From positions 45,248-109,247 of the forward strand of contig CAJNYU010000040.1 in NCBI GenBank assembly GCA_905331475.1: a DNA stretch of 64,000 bases, in the 5' to 3' direction. A program made the position numbers and the translations under genes. Shown piece after piece: positions 51,755 through 64,000 of this stretch. The first letter of the stretch is position 1. The number at the start of each line of letters is the position of its first letter. The stretch comes from Rotaria socialis (lineage: Eukaryota; Rotifera; Eurotatoria; Philodinida; Philodinidae). The notes below the pieces were generated by a model. The model saw nothing but the letters and a program-made list of their open reading frames with translations. It was not told the origin of the DNA and did not search any database.

Positions 51755-53945
51755 TTAGACTTTGTCCTCCTCATTATCAACATAATTGAGCTTTTCACCA
51801 AGCTCAGTCTCGTAATATCCGGCTAGGTCAGCATTTTTCTCAGTCATTTCAATATCAGCAGCTGGTGGAACAAGCTGAGAAGCTGTTGAACATGACCATA
51901 TTGTATAGATAAGTGATGCCGTAAATACAGATAAAACTGATAAACAAATATGATATCCAAATTGTGGCATGTGTGGTAAACAAATAATAAGTGTATAACG
52001 AATTAAATCAAAAAGTTGATTGAGTGAATGTTGTGTACCGCCAATACGGCCACGAATTTTTTCTGGAACACGTTCTTGCTGTAACTGACTTACAGTTAAA
52101 TCAGCAATCCATAAACCTAATAAAAAAAAACAATTAAAATCAAATACAAATGTTTTCTTAAAAAAATTTACCGAATCGATTGAGAGTTATACCAATGACA
52201 AGTAACAAGACGGATAATTTGGAATTTGAGCAAGGAAGGTGCATTAAAGTTGATGTAGCATTAGTACTATTCGAGTATGTATCATAATAATGGCATGAAA
52301 CAGCTGTAAACTTTTCAAATGGAATAAATGATGTTCCATGAACAAATAACGATAATAAGCAAAGAATTAACATTGAGAATTCCGACCAAAAACCAATAAC
52401 ACCGGTACGCACCAAACCTATACGTTTTACAAAAATAGGATAAGCAAGAGTACCAATAATACCAATAATTGATCCTAAGCCATTCAATAAACCCAACAAA
52501 ACTTCTGATAAACCTTGTTCAATAACATAAGCTAAGAAATAAATTTCACCGTAGAGTAAACATACAAATATTTGTTTTTTGTTTTAAATTCCGAAAAATA
52601 TTTACCTCGTGTAACAGAATCAAAACTCAAAACAGTCAAATATAGTAATGCAAGTGAAAGCCCTGGTAAAAATACGGATAACGAAGCATATGTTCCTAAA
52701 CCTTGGAGAGATGAAAAGAACCTTATGAAAATTAAAAAAAAACACATTTTCGTGATAAATAATATTATTTTTCATATCGAAATCTATACTTTCTTATTGG
52801 TCCTTCTCTTTTTTCAGCTAATTCTAAATAACAAAAACAAAAATTGTAAATGCGATTATAGAATAATTTATCGAACAAGAAAAGTATAATTTACTTTCGT
52901 TCGATTTTGCAGCTGATATTTTATTCGATAAGACATCATGAGCATATCCATAGACTCTTGTATATAATAAAAGTTCAAAACAAAGTGAAACAACATTCCA
53001 ACCAGCAATCAATACAGCACTAAGCCATCTTGATGTAAATGCCATGACAGCACCGGTTAAAATTGGTGCTAATACACCACTAATAAGATCGATTCGACGA
53101 AGCGTTGCATTCGTATCTATTCTGATTAGAAATTCTTTTAAAACACATTTCTAGACAATAAAGAAAGCTCTACTAGCTAAGTTTTGCCGATCAGAACCAT
53201 ATAATGCTACAACCCAATCTTTTGATATTGATACTTTACATGCTACACTAGATAGTGTTGCTATCATACCAATACCAATCAAAATACCTAAAGTAATAAA
53301 ATAAATATTTTAAGCCGAAAACAAAAAAGAAAAAATTGCTGATGATTTAAATAACCTTGAATTATAAGCATCCAATATGATGGCAACCAAGATTGATTGT
53401 ATAGAGCAATAACGACTAATACAGCCATAACAGATACAGATAAATTTTGAAAGTATAATGCTTTTCGAAGAGCTGAGAGGAGAAATCAAATAGATACATA
53501 TATCAACAAACTATCAATATAACTTACCTGGTAAACGTTGATTACGATCTATCCAATCGCCAATGGCTCCTCCAAATAAAATCACAGCTAAATTAAGTGC
53601 AACACCATTCAAAGCGACACTTTGAAGATTATTTGGATTGAGAGATATAAAGTAAATGCCAACAGCAAAATTCCACATTCTATCACCCTACAACACGAAG
53701 GTATTATCATTACGCTCGAACCATTGAACGATGTTAGTTTTAAGTACAGCAAAAACAAAAGATATTTACCCATGCTGATAAACCCATTGCAATGTAGAGA
53801 AATATTTTTGTCTTGTCTAAAAAAATGTTTGCTTGGAATTTTAACGCAAAATAATAAGTCAATTCGGCTAATTACCATATTTTGATTTTGGTTTATCAGT
53901 TGTAGCAATTTCCGTGCTAGTGTCGACTGGCTGCTGATCTGTCAT
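51755..53945 (-). CDS. SLC40A1: Ferroportin-type iron exporter
   Basis: A multi-exon gene starting MTDQQPVDTSTEIATTDKP, of roughly 540 aa, with about twelve membrane segments. Family signatures are GLSAWGDRMWNFAV in TM1, FGGAIGDWIDRN, ATLRRIDLISGVLAPILTGA, then LALLYLTVLSFDSVTRAYV, KRIGLVRTGVIGFWSEFSML, QERVPEKIRGRIGG and SLNQLFDLIRYTLII. The N-domain Asp of WGDRMW is kept. The residue at the position of the vertebrate hepcidin-binding Cys (FDC) is Ser (FDS), and the C-domain metal His (LLHFIM in human, from memory) is Arg here (LIRYTL). An acidic tail follows the last span. Introns are about 50-70 bp. No iron-responsive element loop is seen upstream. The desaturase gene ends 335 bp upstream on the same strand. 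Confidence 0.9.
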
Positions 53946-54279
53946 AGCTTTCTACAACGCATACACTTATGAATAGTAAAATGATATATTTAGTGCAATT
54001 AGAATACAACAATCCCACTTTTACAAAAACAATCATTCGTGCCTACTGATAAGATATTAAGTAAATAGTGCACATGATGTTATATTTTTATTTTAGTTAG
54101 AAAAAGAATGATATTGTTCTCTTTTTCTTAAAAAAAACCGACAATATAATCAAAATAGAAAGATGAATGCGCTATCTTCAAGGACAAATGACAATGATGT
54201 TAGTACTTGTTTTCAATAGGAATGGAACACAAAAAGGAGTCCATAATTATTCGATTGGATCACTAATTCAGATATATTT
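53946..54279. other. Intergenic between desaturase 3' end and ferroportin start
   Basis: AT-rich. It should contain the ferroportin promoter or leader. I looked for a CAGTGN loop with flanking stem in the leader and did not find one. Confidence 0.4.
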
Positions 54280-56414
54280 TTATTCATTATGAATTTTTTG
54301 TTTCTTGTTGACATTGCCATCTTCCTTGTACGTAAATACTCGTATATCGTGATCAATGCCACGTTGTTGAATAAATATTTTGAACATACGTCGAAATGCA
54401 GATAGAATTGGTTCATCACTGTAACGAACCAAATCAGGAAATGCTTTTCGGAAATGCATTGTTGCCTCTTCTATCAGATGAAACGAAAAAGACGATATTA
54501 ATAAAAAAGAAAAAAAATAGTAAATTCTTACCTAAATGATAATGCGGTACTTTAGTAAAGAGATGATGAATTTGATGTGTACCAATGGTATGGATCACGG
54601 AATGAACACAACCATAATCACGATCGACAGTTGATAATTGACCTTTCACATTATTCCATTCAGAATCAGCATACCAGGGTACATCACTAGAACAAATTGA
54701 TGAGAAGATTTTCTAAAAGAACTATCATGGGTACATATTTTGAAAGTCACAAAGCACATCGAGCCTGTAAAACAATGCAGTATTTCCTAGGAGAAACGTT
54801 TTACTTCTTCAAAATACTTAAAATTCTCTTTCAAATGTAGAAATATGCATGAACATTTATTAAGATTTCAGAGATATAAAGTAACTCTTAAATTTATTCT
54901 TTCAATTTCATTTTTTTTTCTCCTATAACCGTAAACATTTTAAACATGTCAACTAGTGATTCGAATGGAAAATTTAATTGTCAACGACAGGAATCTCAGT
55001 CGGTGAAAGTAATGACGACTTGAGCAATAATAGAATTTCTATAATATTAAGATTTTTCAGCTAGTAGAAATTTAAGAGCTACTATTCAAATCTTGAACGT
55101 ACTACCCAAGCAGACAAACTTTTGGAAAAACGCATTTATACACCCAATCGGGAACCGCGATTGTAAGTCATTAACACTCAGTAATGAAACGCAAGAAACA
55201 CGTTTTCCCAAAAGTTTGTCTGCTTGGGTAGAAGTTTCATCACTCTAATATCATTTTCAACAGTATGAAGTATTCTTATTAATACTCGATTTCGAAATAT
55301 TAATCTTTATTCTATTCTCTGTAAAATTTCAAATAAGGTACATTACATTTCTGTATGATGTAACATTGTTATAATAACCATGTACGATGCAAACAGGAAC
55401 ACTGGTATTAAATGATAAGCAACTAAGTTCATGAAACTAAACGAACAGGCATAAAGATACATCGAATAGCACTAAATAAATCAAAATATGTATATTTCAA
55501 CGAGAAAATCGATTTAATAACATACTATTCCTACATATGCCAAGAGCGAACACGAAACACCAAATAAATTTCGATTATAGAACATCGGTTCAAACTTAGA
55601 GAAAATAATAACAGTAATTTATTTCAAATTCGTAAAGAAGATTAAAATTATTTACTGGATTAAAATGGTTAATTGTTCTCGGTGAATAACCATTTATTAA
55701 ATAATAGAACCAGCCAATGCCAGGAAGCCATGAGAGAATATCATCGATTAATGATGGTTCAAACGGTGCGCCGCGTTGAGGATAAAATATTTCATCTTTA
55801 TCGATATTACCCGTATTTTTATGATGTTTATTATGAGTAATCTACATTAAAATATAAATTAAACATAATAGTAAGAATAAAAATATTTTCTATTGCCTTC
55901 CAGGTATAATATGGTGTCAATATCCAAGTGTGTAAGATCGTGCCTAAATAGAATTTCAGCTGTCTTATTGATAACTTGAATTAAATTCTTACATACCAAC
56001 AATATCATTTAACAATGGATACATACTAAAGCTAGAATGTCCACAATCATGTCCAAGAACAAAAAGTGATGTATAAAGAGTACCTATGAATAAATTGAAT
56101 ACGAGTAGAATCTTTTTTTTCCAAATACAATAATACAAACCTTGTACACACCAATAAATAGGAAAAAGTAAAAAACCATATTGGAATCTGCTTTGTATTT
56201 GATACATCACAATAAATGCCAACACAACATAAATAACATCTTTTACCACATAGCTCATCGATTCACGAACTGTTGGACGAAAACAATGAGCTGGTACTTT
56301 AACTTTAATCTCAGATAATGTTGGTAGTCGATGAGGTGGTGCTGATAATGATGCTAAATCTGCTTGTTGGTCATCTGTATTTCCAATACGTGTATTATGT
56401 CCACCTTTTCCCAT
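54280..56414 (-). CDS. Methyl-end (omega-3/delta-12 type) fatty acid desaturase
   Basis: Seven exons (56414-55997, 55943-55897, 55841-55656, 55594-55526, 55471-55347, 54686-54532, 54470-54280) encode 396 aa. Three histidine boxes of the di-iron site are intact: [23 protein letters not shown] (H-x2-HH) and GTHQIHHLF. Hydrophobic hairpins flank them. Methyl-end desaturases insert double bonds between an existing one and the methyl end of C18-C20 acyl chains; whether this one is delta-12 or omega-3 cannot be told by eye. Intron 2 is GC-AG (donor GCAATA after TGGAAG), the only sensible junction that joins TWK to ITHNKHH. Intron 5 (55346-54687) is about 660 bp and contains a MITE. Confidence 0.9.
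55102..55231. mobile_element. 130-bp palindromic MITE with TA target duplication
   Basis: Perfect terminal inverted repeats of 24 bp contain CCCAAGCAGACAAAC. Taken without the outer bases, the repeat is flanked on both sides by TA, the target of Tc1/mariner-type elements. The inverted match extends further inwards with mismatches (CGTTTCATTACTGAGTGTTA region). It lies in intron 5 of the desaturase gene. A degenerate relative sits at 17061-17433. Confidence 0.85.
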
Positions 56415-56875
56415 ATTTACTTTTTGTTAGCAACTGATCTTAAACACAGAAAAGGACAAAATGAATAAATTTTTCTACTTATCACAAGAAGTCACGCGAG
56501 GCTCAGTGCACTGAAAAAAATGCACTCTTATTTTAAAAATTCAGGCCAATATAAAGGTCAATGATGATTCAGAACGGTGCAATAAAAAAGTGTGGAGAGT
56601 TTTTCTGCAGTAATACATTCTTGAGCATTACGTGCATCACTAAAAAAGTGACCTTGCTCTATACAAGTGAAAGCATCAATCAGCACTGATCTATAGCAAT
56701 ACATAGATGTCGCTTCAAAAGCATTCATTTTTCACTTTTATGAGCATGCGGTGTCGACGTGAAACGATATGCACGATACTTATTTCGATTTGATGCATTT
56801 TGGTTTTTGTGTGGTCGTTAAAAGGTTATATTTTCCTGCTTTATCATTCAGTAGAACACGTAGCACTGACTAAAC
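56415..56875. promoter_or_regulatory. Divergent promoter region of desaturase and aspartate/glutamate carrier
   Basis: 461 bp between two divergent ATGs, so both promoters are expected here. No defined motif identified. Confidence 0.35.
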
Positions 56876-59547
56876 ATGGCACCTAATGGAAAAGATCCTA
56901 AAAAAAGTGAATATAGCTTTAGGAAAAAAGATTAATTAAAAAAAATTGTTTTTTTCATTTCAGCCACACAATTTTCACATACGAATCATGATGAGATTTT
57001 AGCTGTTTTTAATCGCTACGCTCGTCATGAACATCTCGGTCAACGTTATATGACACCAACTGAATTTTTACAAGATTATTTAGGTTATTTAAAAGGTGAT
57101 AATATTGACCCAACAACACTAAACATACTTGGATCATTGGTTGATTTAAATAAAAATCATAGTTTGTTCTTTAAAAAAAAATCAAAGAAAAATACATCTA
57201 TTATTTTTTTCTCTTCAATAGGAATAACGATAGACGAATTCACTAATTTTGAATCATTACTAGTAGCCTCCGATTCATTATATCGTCTTGCTTTTCAATT
57301 ATTCGATCGTCGTGGTCAAGGTTTTATTACCTTTGACGATTTTCAATATGTAATATCAGCAACAAAGCAATTTAAAGAATTTCCATTTAATTTTGATTCG
57401 GACTTTGTTCGAATGCATTTTGGTGAAAAACGACAACGACAAATAACATATAAAGAATTTACACAAATACTATTGGGTAATCATAAACAGTATAATAATT
57501 TGTTTTTGCTTTTTTAAATATATTACCTTTTTTTTTCGTTTTAAAGATTTTATTGACGAACAAACAATTCAAACATTTTGTAAACTTGATAACACAAATC
57601 TTGGTTATATATCATTGAAAAATTTTGAAATTATACTTAAAGAATTACGACAGTATCAATTATCTGAATTTATATCGACACATCTACAAGATATTGTGAA
57701 ATTATCATCATCAGCGACATTACCAAATCAAATATCGTATCCATATTTTACGGCTTTTCTACAATTATTATCAAATATTGAATCTATGAGAAAAATTTAT
57801 TTAGCTGTATGTGAAAAAAAAGCAAGTACATTTTCATCATCAACTATAACAAAAGAAGAATTTTTAACTGAAGCTCAACATTTTCCACATACAACTCCAT
57901 TACAAATAGATATTTTATTTGCTATTACAAATCAACTACATCAGAATAGTGTCGGTAAAGAAGTCAAAAGTGAATATATTGAATTTAATGATTTTGATAC
58001 AATATCGGCAAAAGAACATTTATTACCATATCGATTACGATCAGAGATTGTTGATGAACATTATAAAATTGAACATCAAACTATTGTTATGAAAATTTTT
58101 GAAAGTGGTTATCGATTCGGATTGGGTAATAGAAAAAGAATTTCTTATCATATAGTTTTGTAATAAATAAGAACTTATTTAGGTAGTATTGCCGGTGCTG
58201 TTGGTGCTACAGCTGTTTATCCTATTGATCTTGGTATGAATTTTTGTTAATAGCAAAAAATACATTGATTGCGTATTTTTTCCTTTAGTAAAAACTCGCA
58301 TGCAAAATCAACGAACTACAAGCATTGTTGGTGAACGTCTCTATCGAAATTCTATTGACTGTTTTAAAAAAGTTATTCGACATGAAGGTGTTTTTGGTTT
58401 ATATCGAGGTAAAAAACAATGAAATGAATTCAATTTGAAAACAAATTCAAAATAGAATAAATCATTCAATGTAGGTTTAATTCCTCAATTGGTTGGTGTT
58501 GCACCGGAAAAGGCTATTAAATTAACTGTAAATGATTTTGTTCGTGATCGATTAACATTAGCTGATGGTACTATTCCACTTTGGGCTGAAATTATGGCTG
58601 GTGGATTAGCTGGTGCATCCCAAGTATTAAGATTTATTTAGAAGTTATTGTTTTTATTTATATTGTAAATTAGGTAACATTTACGAATCCATTAGAAATA
58701 GTAAAAATTCGTTTACAAGTTGCTGGTGAAATTCAATCTGTTCGTCGTCCTGCTGCTAGTGAAGTTGTACGTGAACTTGGCATTCGTGGTTTATATAAAG
58801 GTGCTCGTGCTTGTTTTCTTCGTGATATTCCATTTTCAGCTATTTATTTTCCTGCTTATGCTCATATGAAAAAACGTTTTGCTAATGAACATGGTTATAA
58901 TGATCCAAAGAGTTTATTTTTTTCTGGTCTTCTTGCTGGTATACCAGCAGCTGGTCTTTGCACACCAGCTGATGTTGTTAAAACACGTTTACAAGTGCAA
59001 GCTAGAAAAGGACAAACAAAATATAATGGTTTAACAGACGCTTTTAAAAAAATCTATATCGAAGAAGGATGGACAGCTTTTTGGAAAGGTAATAATAATA
59101 ATCAATACTTTCACTTTTGATTTACATATAAAATCTAGGTGCTGGTGCACGTATGCTTCGTTCATCACCACAATTTGGTGTTACTTTGCTTACTTATGAA
59201 CTTCTTCAACGTTCGTTTAATGTTGATTTTCAAGGTAGAAAATTAGAAGGATCGAAGAATGTCGATCAAGCACAATATTCGCCGAAATCACGTGCATCTA
59301 TTATACTTTCAAGTAATCCCGATCATGTTGGTGGATTTCATTTAGCTCAAGCAACATTTGAAGGTTTATAATTTATTTTATTTTTGTTAAAGTATTGACA
59401 GGTGACCTATTTTTTCATTTTCCAGGTATTGAAACACGCTTTGGTTTGGCTTTTCCAAAATATAAAAATGCAACATCGAATGAACCATCACCGTCAGTTC
59501 CTTCATTAACTAAATTACTAGGGGTTACTTCACAAGTTAATACATAA
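56876..59547 (+). CDS. SLC25A13: Mitochondrial aspartate/glutamate carrier (aralar/citrin type)
   Basis: Ten exons from 56876 to 59547 encode 714 aa. The N-terminal half is the calcium-regulatory EF-hand domain: [38 protein letters not shown], and later weaker hands. The C-terminal half is a three-repeat mitochondrial carrier. The signature PxDxxK appears as [27 protein letters not shown] and [14 protein letters not shown]. The family exchanges mitochondrial aspartate for cytosolic glutamate plus a proton and feeds the malate-aspartate shuttle. The length and domain order match SLC25A12/13. Several loops of the regulatory domain lack the full set of Asp/Glu ligands, as in other members. Confidence 0.93.
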
Positions 59548-61376
59548 AATTGAAAAGACAAGAACGCTAGTTTTCTGATTGCTGACGAAATTGAGATATA
59601 AGTTAGATTAGATTGTAATTGTTTTTGTTTTTGTTTTTGTTTTGAATTACTTTAAACATGGTAGATACGTTGTTGGCAACGTTTCTACTTATGATTTTTT
59701 GTTTGTTCTTTTTTTTCTGCACTTATTTAAATGGGTTGGTTATTTTTTATTGTGCACGGAGAATGAGCGAACCATACTATTTGCTAAATCAAAAGGAAAA
59801 AATCGCAAGTTATGATTCCATATATATATTACTTAGTTATTTTTATGAATTCATCTTGTTTTCTAACAATTAACTACCATGCCCGATATTCACTTGTCAA
59901 GATATAGCACTGTCATGTGTCTCAGTCATTATTTCATAAGAAAAACAAAATCAATCATGCATCAAAGAATGCACCTGTCGTGGTTATGCACTCAAATATG
60001 CTTTTCATTTTCGAAGAGTAGAAAGATCGACAAGTACATATAGCTTGCCTTACGGGGTTGTCTGGAAAAGAGATCGTAAGGAAACAATGAAATTTTAACA
60101 GCAGGTAAATGTTGATGACCTAGAGAAACACTTGTCATTCATTATAAATTCTTGAATGTGACTTTTCATACGATACTAAACTCTACATGGTGAAAAAAGA
60201 TCTCTATCGTCATTTGTGTGTTTTTTTTTCACACTAGGTTCGATTGAATTGAATATTACTTGTACTGAGTTCCTTTGATGTTTTCGCCATTCAAATGAAA
60301 ATTTCGATTTGAGAAAAACAAAACTCATTGTATATATTTGGTTGCTTTAAGAATTTTTTAAATATTTATATAAAATTATTGAATCTCATCATACAGTCAA
60401 TAGATGAGTCCTATACTTAAGACGAAAACAAAAAAGTTGACTCTTGATAAGAAATATTCTTATAGAAAAAAAAACACAATCAACTAGTGGTTTTCTGTTT
60501 TACAAGAAAAACATGTTGTTGACTTTTTGTAACAGCTGCTTTGATAAAAAAAATCACATGTGTCTATTGCATAATTATTGTTTTATTCAACAATAAATGT
60601 GACATCATTCTCAGTGCACGTTAAATTGTTGGAAATAATTTTAGATGTCAATGAATTCCATTTTATTTATAGATATTTCGTTTTCAAAAACTTGAGTCAT
60701 GCCTATAAAGTTTTACGATGTATAAAACTACTCGTAAATATACTGTCGCTCATCATTTTTCTTCCTAATATCATTTATATATGTCAAGGTATAGTCATAG
60801 AGGGTAGACGAATTTCTAGTCTAGTGCTTTTTTTGACTTATACTTGTTCTAGAAAAAAATTGAAATCTGACTTTTACATGTATGAGTAGAATTGCTGATT
60901 CTACAACATATAATTCTTATTCTTTGAATTAGTCAGTATTTGAACTAGAAGATATCTAAAAAAGACGAAATTTATATTAACGTGAGATCGTCATATGAAT
61001 ATAGATTATCATTTTGCCCTATTTGAATATTGATACACAGCTAGTACGTATATATATATATATGAAGTTATCTGATGAAATATTATTAAGATATAATTGT
61101 ATGTATAACTACAGTAATAAGTAGAAGAACTATTCATGATAAAAGAATACTCGTATGTATGGACATAAAATTCAACATTTTCTTAGAGGAATCAAAATAA
61201 TAACTAATTAGACTAACTCTATTCTAATTTTTCATCTATATTAAAAGGATGAAGTGGTTGAAAATATTGATATTTTATTGTCAAGATGTAACTGGTTCAT
61301 TGTGTGATACCTGAGATAGTAAATACATGAGAAAAAATACAGAACGAATCCTATTAAAATATTTTTCACTGTGAAA
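59548..61376. other. Intergenic, nothing recognised
   Basis: Convergent 3' region, AT-rich, with (TA)n at about 61049-61063. A 103-codon plus-strand ORF at 60578 is hydrophobic, AT-rich and unlike any family I know. Confidence 0.4.
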
Positions 61377-62920
61377 TTAAATAGGTATTAGCCGTCTCCA
61401 ATTCATTGTATTCGTAGCTCTCCAGCATTGCTGTTTACGTAGATAAATATCTCTTTTGCTTTGATGCCTTGATTTCTTTAATATTAAACGACGCCAGTAA
61501 GCATGACGTAATTTTTCAAATTGATACGTGTTAAGTTTTGATAATTTCTGTTTTGATAGTTCATTTAACTTTTCATATAGAAATGATTCATTTAATTCTT
61601 GATAATCATTTATTATAACCACTGGCAAATTTTCATAGAGAACATTTAATGAACTATTCCATACAATTGGTATAATGTCAAGATAAAGTGCTTCCCATGT
61701 TCGATGACAATCAAGACCATTACCTCGTGGTGATAACCAAAATGGATACTGACGATTGCGTTCGTATATTTTAGGTAGATCGTCTATTTGAACACCACCT
61801 TCTTTTGTGAAACATTTTACAAATGTATAATTCAGGCGATATTTTTTCAAACATAATTTTTTCCAGATACGTGAACGAAAACCAGTTCTATCAGTGCCTG
61901 GGTCAAAATTAATCAATACCAAGTTCTTATTTTCTACCTTTGTAGATTGTACACGATTTGATACATCTTTTGGTTGAATATAACTTGATGGTTCATCCAA
62001 ATCATTGAATACAGAAGGCACTATATCAAGTCTTTGTTTAGAATATATTTTTTCAATAGCATCGGCCATTTCAAAGCAATTAATACCTAAATAAAAAACA
62101 AATCATCCATGAAAATCCACACACATCGATTGGCACAATAAGAGATCTATAAAGCTAGTTTTGCTACATTTTATGAGCATGAATAAATTATTATAGCCAT
62201 AAACCTCTATGAAGTAACAATTTAGAATATAAAACTCATTATTTTTGTGAAATAAAAGCTTCAATTATCAATAGGTTGTTCGATTTCACGTTATTCATAC
62301 GATTAAACTTTCCTATCTTAGGAAGAAAGGCATAATAGTAAAACCAGCAAATTACCAATTGGTATATGAGTAAATTTTTTACTTTTCGATACATCATATT
62401 GCCCATTTTGTCCAAACCAATGAATTATTTTTGAATCAAAGCTTTCAAGATATTCCATATGAACCGGTGATGACATATCACCTTCACCAGTAACTAATAC
62501 AAATTTATTTTGTAAATATGGATAAACAAATTCGAAGAATTCATTTATAACCCATATGCGAACATAGATAATACTACCCGGTAGCAAACAGGGAGCAATA
62601 ATTTTTCCTTGATCAGTTGTTTTTTCTATATGCTCACCAAATTGATCAGGCCAACCATAAACCCAATCAGCTAGATTGCGAAAATTTTGTGGACAAACAA
62701 AGTTTGGATAATGTCGAATAGGATACAATGAATCGAATTCAAGCGACTCATTAGTCAATATACTTGAGTGACGACATAATTCTGAACAGTTCTGTAATCG
62801 TGATGGATTGAATAGTAGTATTTTATAAATAATATTTGAAATAAGAAAAATAAATACAAAAAGGATAATGATATAGTATAGACGATTTGATCGTGCTTTT
62901 ATTTTACGACAAGAAAACAT
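61377..62920 (-). CDS. Type II membrane glycosyltransferase-like protein (exostosin-like)
   Basis: Two exons (62920-62356 and 62086-61377) encode 424 aa. The short basic N terminus MFSCRKIKARSNR is followed by a strong signal anchor (residues about 15-36), so the protein should be a Golgi/ER type II membrane protein with the rest in the lumen. The luminal part has a nucleotide-fold-like stretch (NKFVLVTGEGDMSSP, KIIHWFGQNGQYD). The C-terminal motif FWLSPRGNGLDCHRTWEALY, followed by IIPIVWNSS, is typical of exostosin-like GT47 and related transferases (SPRG-x-G-D-x-R-x-E). The donor and acceptor sugars cannot be told. The family call is from the motif only. Confidence 0.65.
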
Positions 62921-64000
62921 TACGTATTTAATATTTTATGAAACACGATAATTGTTTTTAATGAGATAATCTTTAAATACAAAAAGAAAGTAAATCTTTT
63001 AGTTTCAAGAATAATTAGTTGAACGGAACCGAAGAAGATTGTTAGCATGTTACTTCATAATTATCAAAACGAGAGTAAATGATATATATCCTCATTAAAC
63101 ACATCTAATCAATAATGAATACTATGTATTAAAAAACATGTCTTCTATATACACGTACTAGCGAAATAGGTTATGACTCACACGCTTGATACTCTTATTA
63201 AATTTTTGTTGATTTTTACTCTTACTTAATATGACAGATCAAAGGTAAGATCCGATTGTTCTAATAATTATCGTTAGTTTGAAATACCCATTATGATTTT
63301 AAAACAATTCGATTACGTACCACAGAAAACTCACAGCACCCGGAGGTAAAACATAGTAAAATTGCTTATAAAAACTTGTTTAATAAACGGTTCAATGCGC
63401 ATGCGACACATTTGTCACGAACGACGATTGAAAGCGAAAAAAAAATATTAAAACAAGACGTACATCGTCACTTTTTTTCTTTTCTTTTCTTTTCTTTCAA
63501 TCGTTCTCTTATATTGGTTCTCATAGAAACACACTGTAAACAACAGAGTAGAATAATGAACCCTTATTGTCCTTCCTACAAATCATGCTAAATCCTTGAA
63601 GGGTATATGAAAAAGATATGATATAAGGAAAAAAATGGTTTAGTGAGCTGAGATTTAAGGCCCCCCCCCTCAGAATCGACTTGCCACTTTGGAGTATAGG
63701 TTTGGGCTGAAACTTTCAGGAATGAATGGGCCTAGCGAGAAACGCTTGTGGTAAACGTTTCAGCCTTGTATACCTAACTAAACTAGACTTATGACTTGTT
63801 TTATAGCTTCCATGAGAATTGCTATAACTTCATGACTATGAGAGTTATCGAGGTCGAGTCGGTTATAAATTAAAGGTAGCCTCTATACGCCACTTTTCAT
63901 CACACAGAATTTTGAAATTTCCTTCTGTTCATTTTTTATAAGCATTTTACTCGGTATGACTGCCAAAGTAGGTATAAAAAAAGCACTAAATCGGACTTTT
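62921..64000. other. Intergenic to end of window
   Basis: No gene recognised. A run of nine C lies at about 63661-63669, with T/C-rich tracts at about 63470-63500. Confidence 0.4.

Noticed and set aside
53946..54060. Possible iron-responsive element before ferroportin
   Set aside because: No CAGTGN loop with flanking complementary stem found on the minus strand.

Overview
The window looks like nuclear DNA of an invertebrate animal, most likely a bdelloid rotifer. It is AT-rich. Nearly all genes are cut by GT-AG introns of about 50-75 bp. The proteins are clearly metazoan: PP1 isoforms, a CD2AP/CIN85-type adaptor, TBC1D25, Speedy/RINGO, ferroportin, the aspartate/glutamate carrier and ARP6. 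There is an animal methyl-end fatty acid desaturase, an F-box/LRR-like gene and a TRAF/MATH fragment of a kind I associate with bdelloids. The taxon is an inference from style and gene content, not a measured assignment.

Layout. 1-3 kb: no gene recognised. 3.0-4.4 kb (minus): three tiny single-membrane-segment proteins lie head to tail with an ATGA stop/start overlap and a 2-nt gap, apparently on one spliced tricistronic mRNA, next to TMA7. 4.9-6.6 kb (plus): PP1 beta-type catalytic subunit. 9.6-12.6 kb (minus): three-SH3 adaptor whose start codon is split by an intron. 14-16 kb: an unknown small gene and a Gly/Tyr/Pro-rich protein with three DLNGDG calcium-loop-like motifs. 16.5-17.8 kb: nested inverted-repeat elements. 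20.6 kb (plus): U2 snRNA, flanked by two diverged copies of a duplicated non-coding segment. 22-24.3 kb: a TRAF/MATH fragment running into a 100-N assembly gap, and a metallophosphoesterase pseudogene abutting a palindromic MITE. 25.8 kb (plus): ribosomal protein eL33. 26.8-32.1 kb (minus): ARP6, a membrane-anchored YccV/HspQ-like domain protein, and a LIM-type zinc protein. 34.9 kb: a His/Pro-rich peptide. 37-42.9 kb (minus): TBC1D25 and an F-box/LRR-like gene with a 1-kb intron. 44.3-45.7 kb (plus): PP1 alpha/gamma-type catalytic subunit. 47.7-49.5 kb (plus): Speedy/RINGO. 51.8-56.4 kb (minus): ferroportin and the methyl-end desaturase, which carries a MITE in an intron and has one GC-AG intron. 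56.9-59.5 kb (plus): mitochondrial aspartate/glutamate carrier. 61.4-62.9 kb (minus): a type II membrane glycosyltransferase-like protein.

The genes are mostly unrelated housekeeping and signalling loci and do not form one pathway. The exceptions worth noting are the tricistronic unit, the coexistence of both ancient PP1 isotypes within 40 kb, and the neighbouring iron exporter and di-iron desaturase. Exon sums were checked by hand and are divisible by three for the tricistron, TMA7, both PP1 genes, the SH3 adaptor, the DLNGDG protein, eL33, the YccV protein, the LIM gene, TBC1D25, the F-box gene, Speedy, the carrier, the desaturase and the glycosyltransferase. ARP6 and ferroportin exon limits were only followed approximately.
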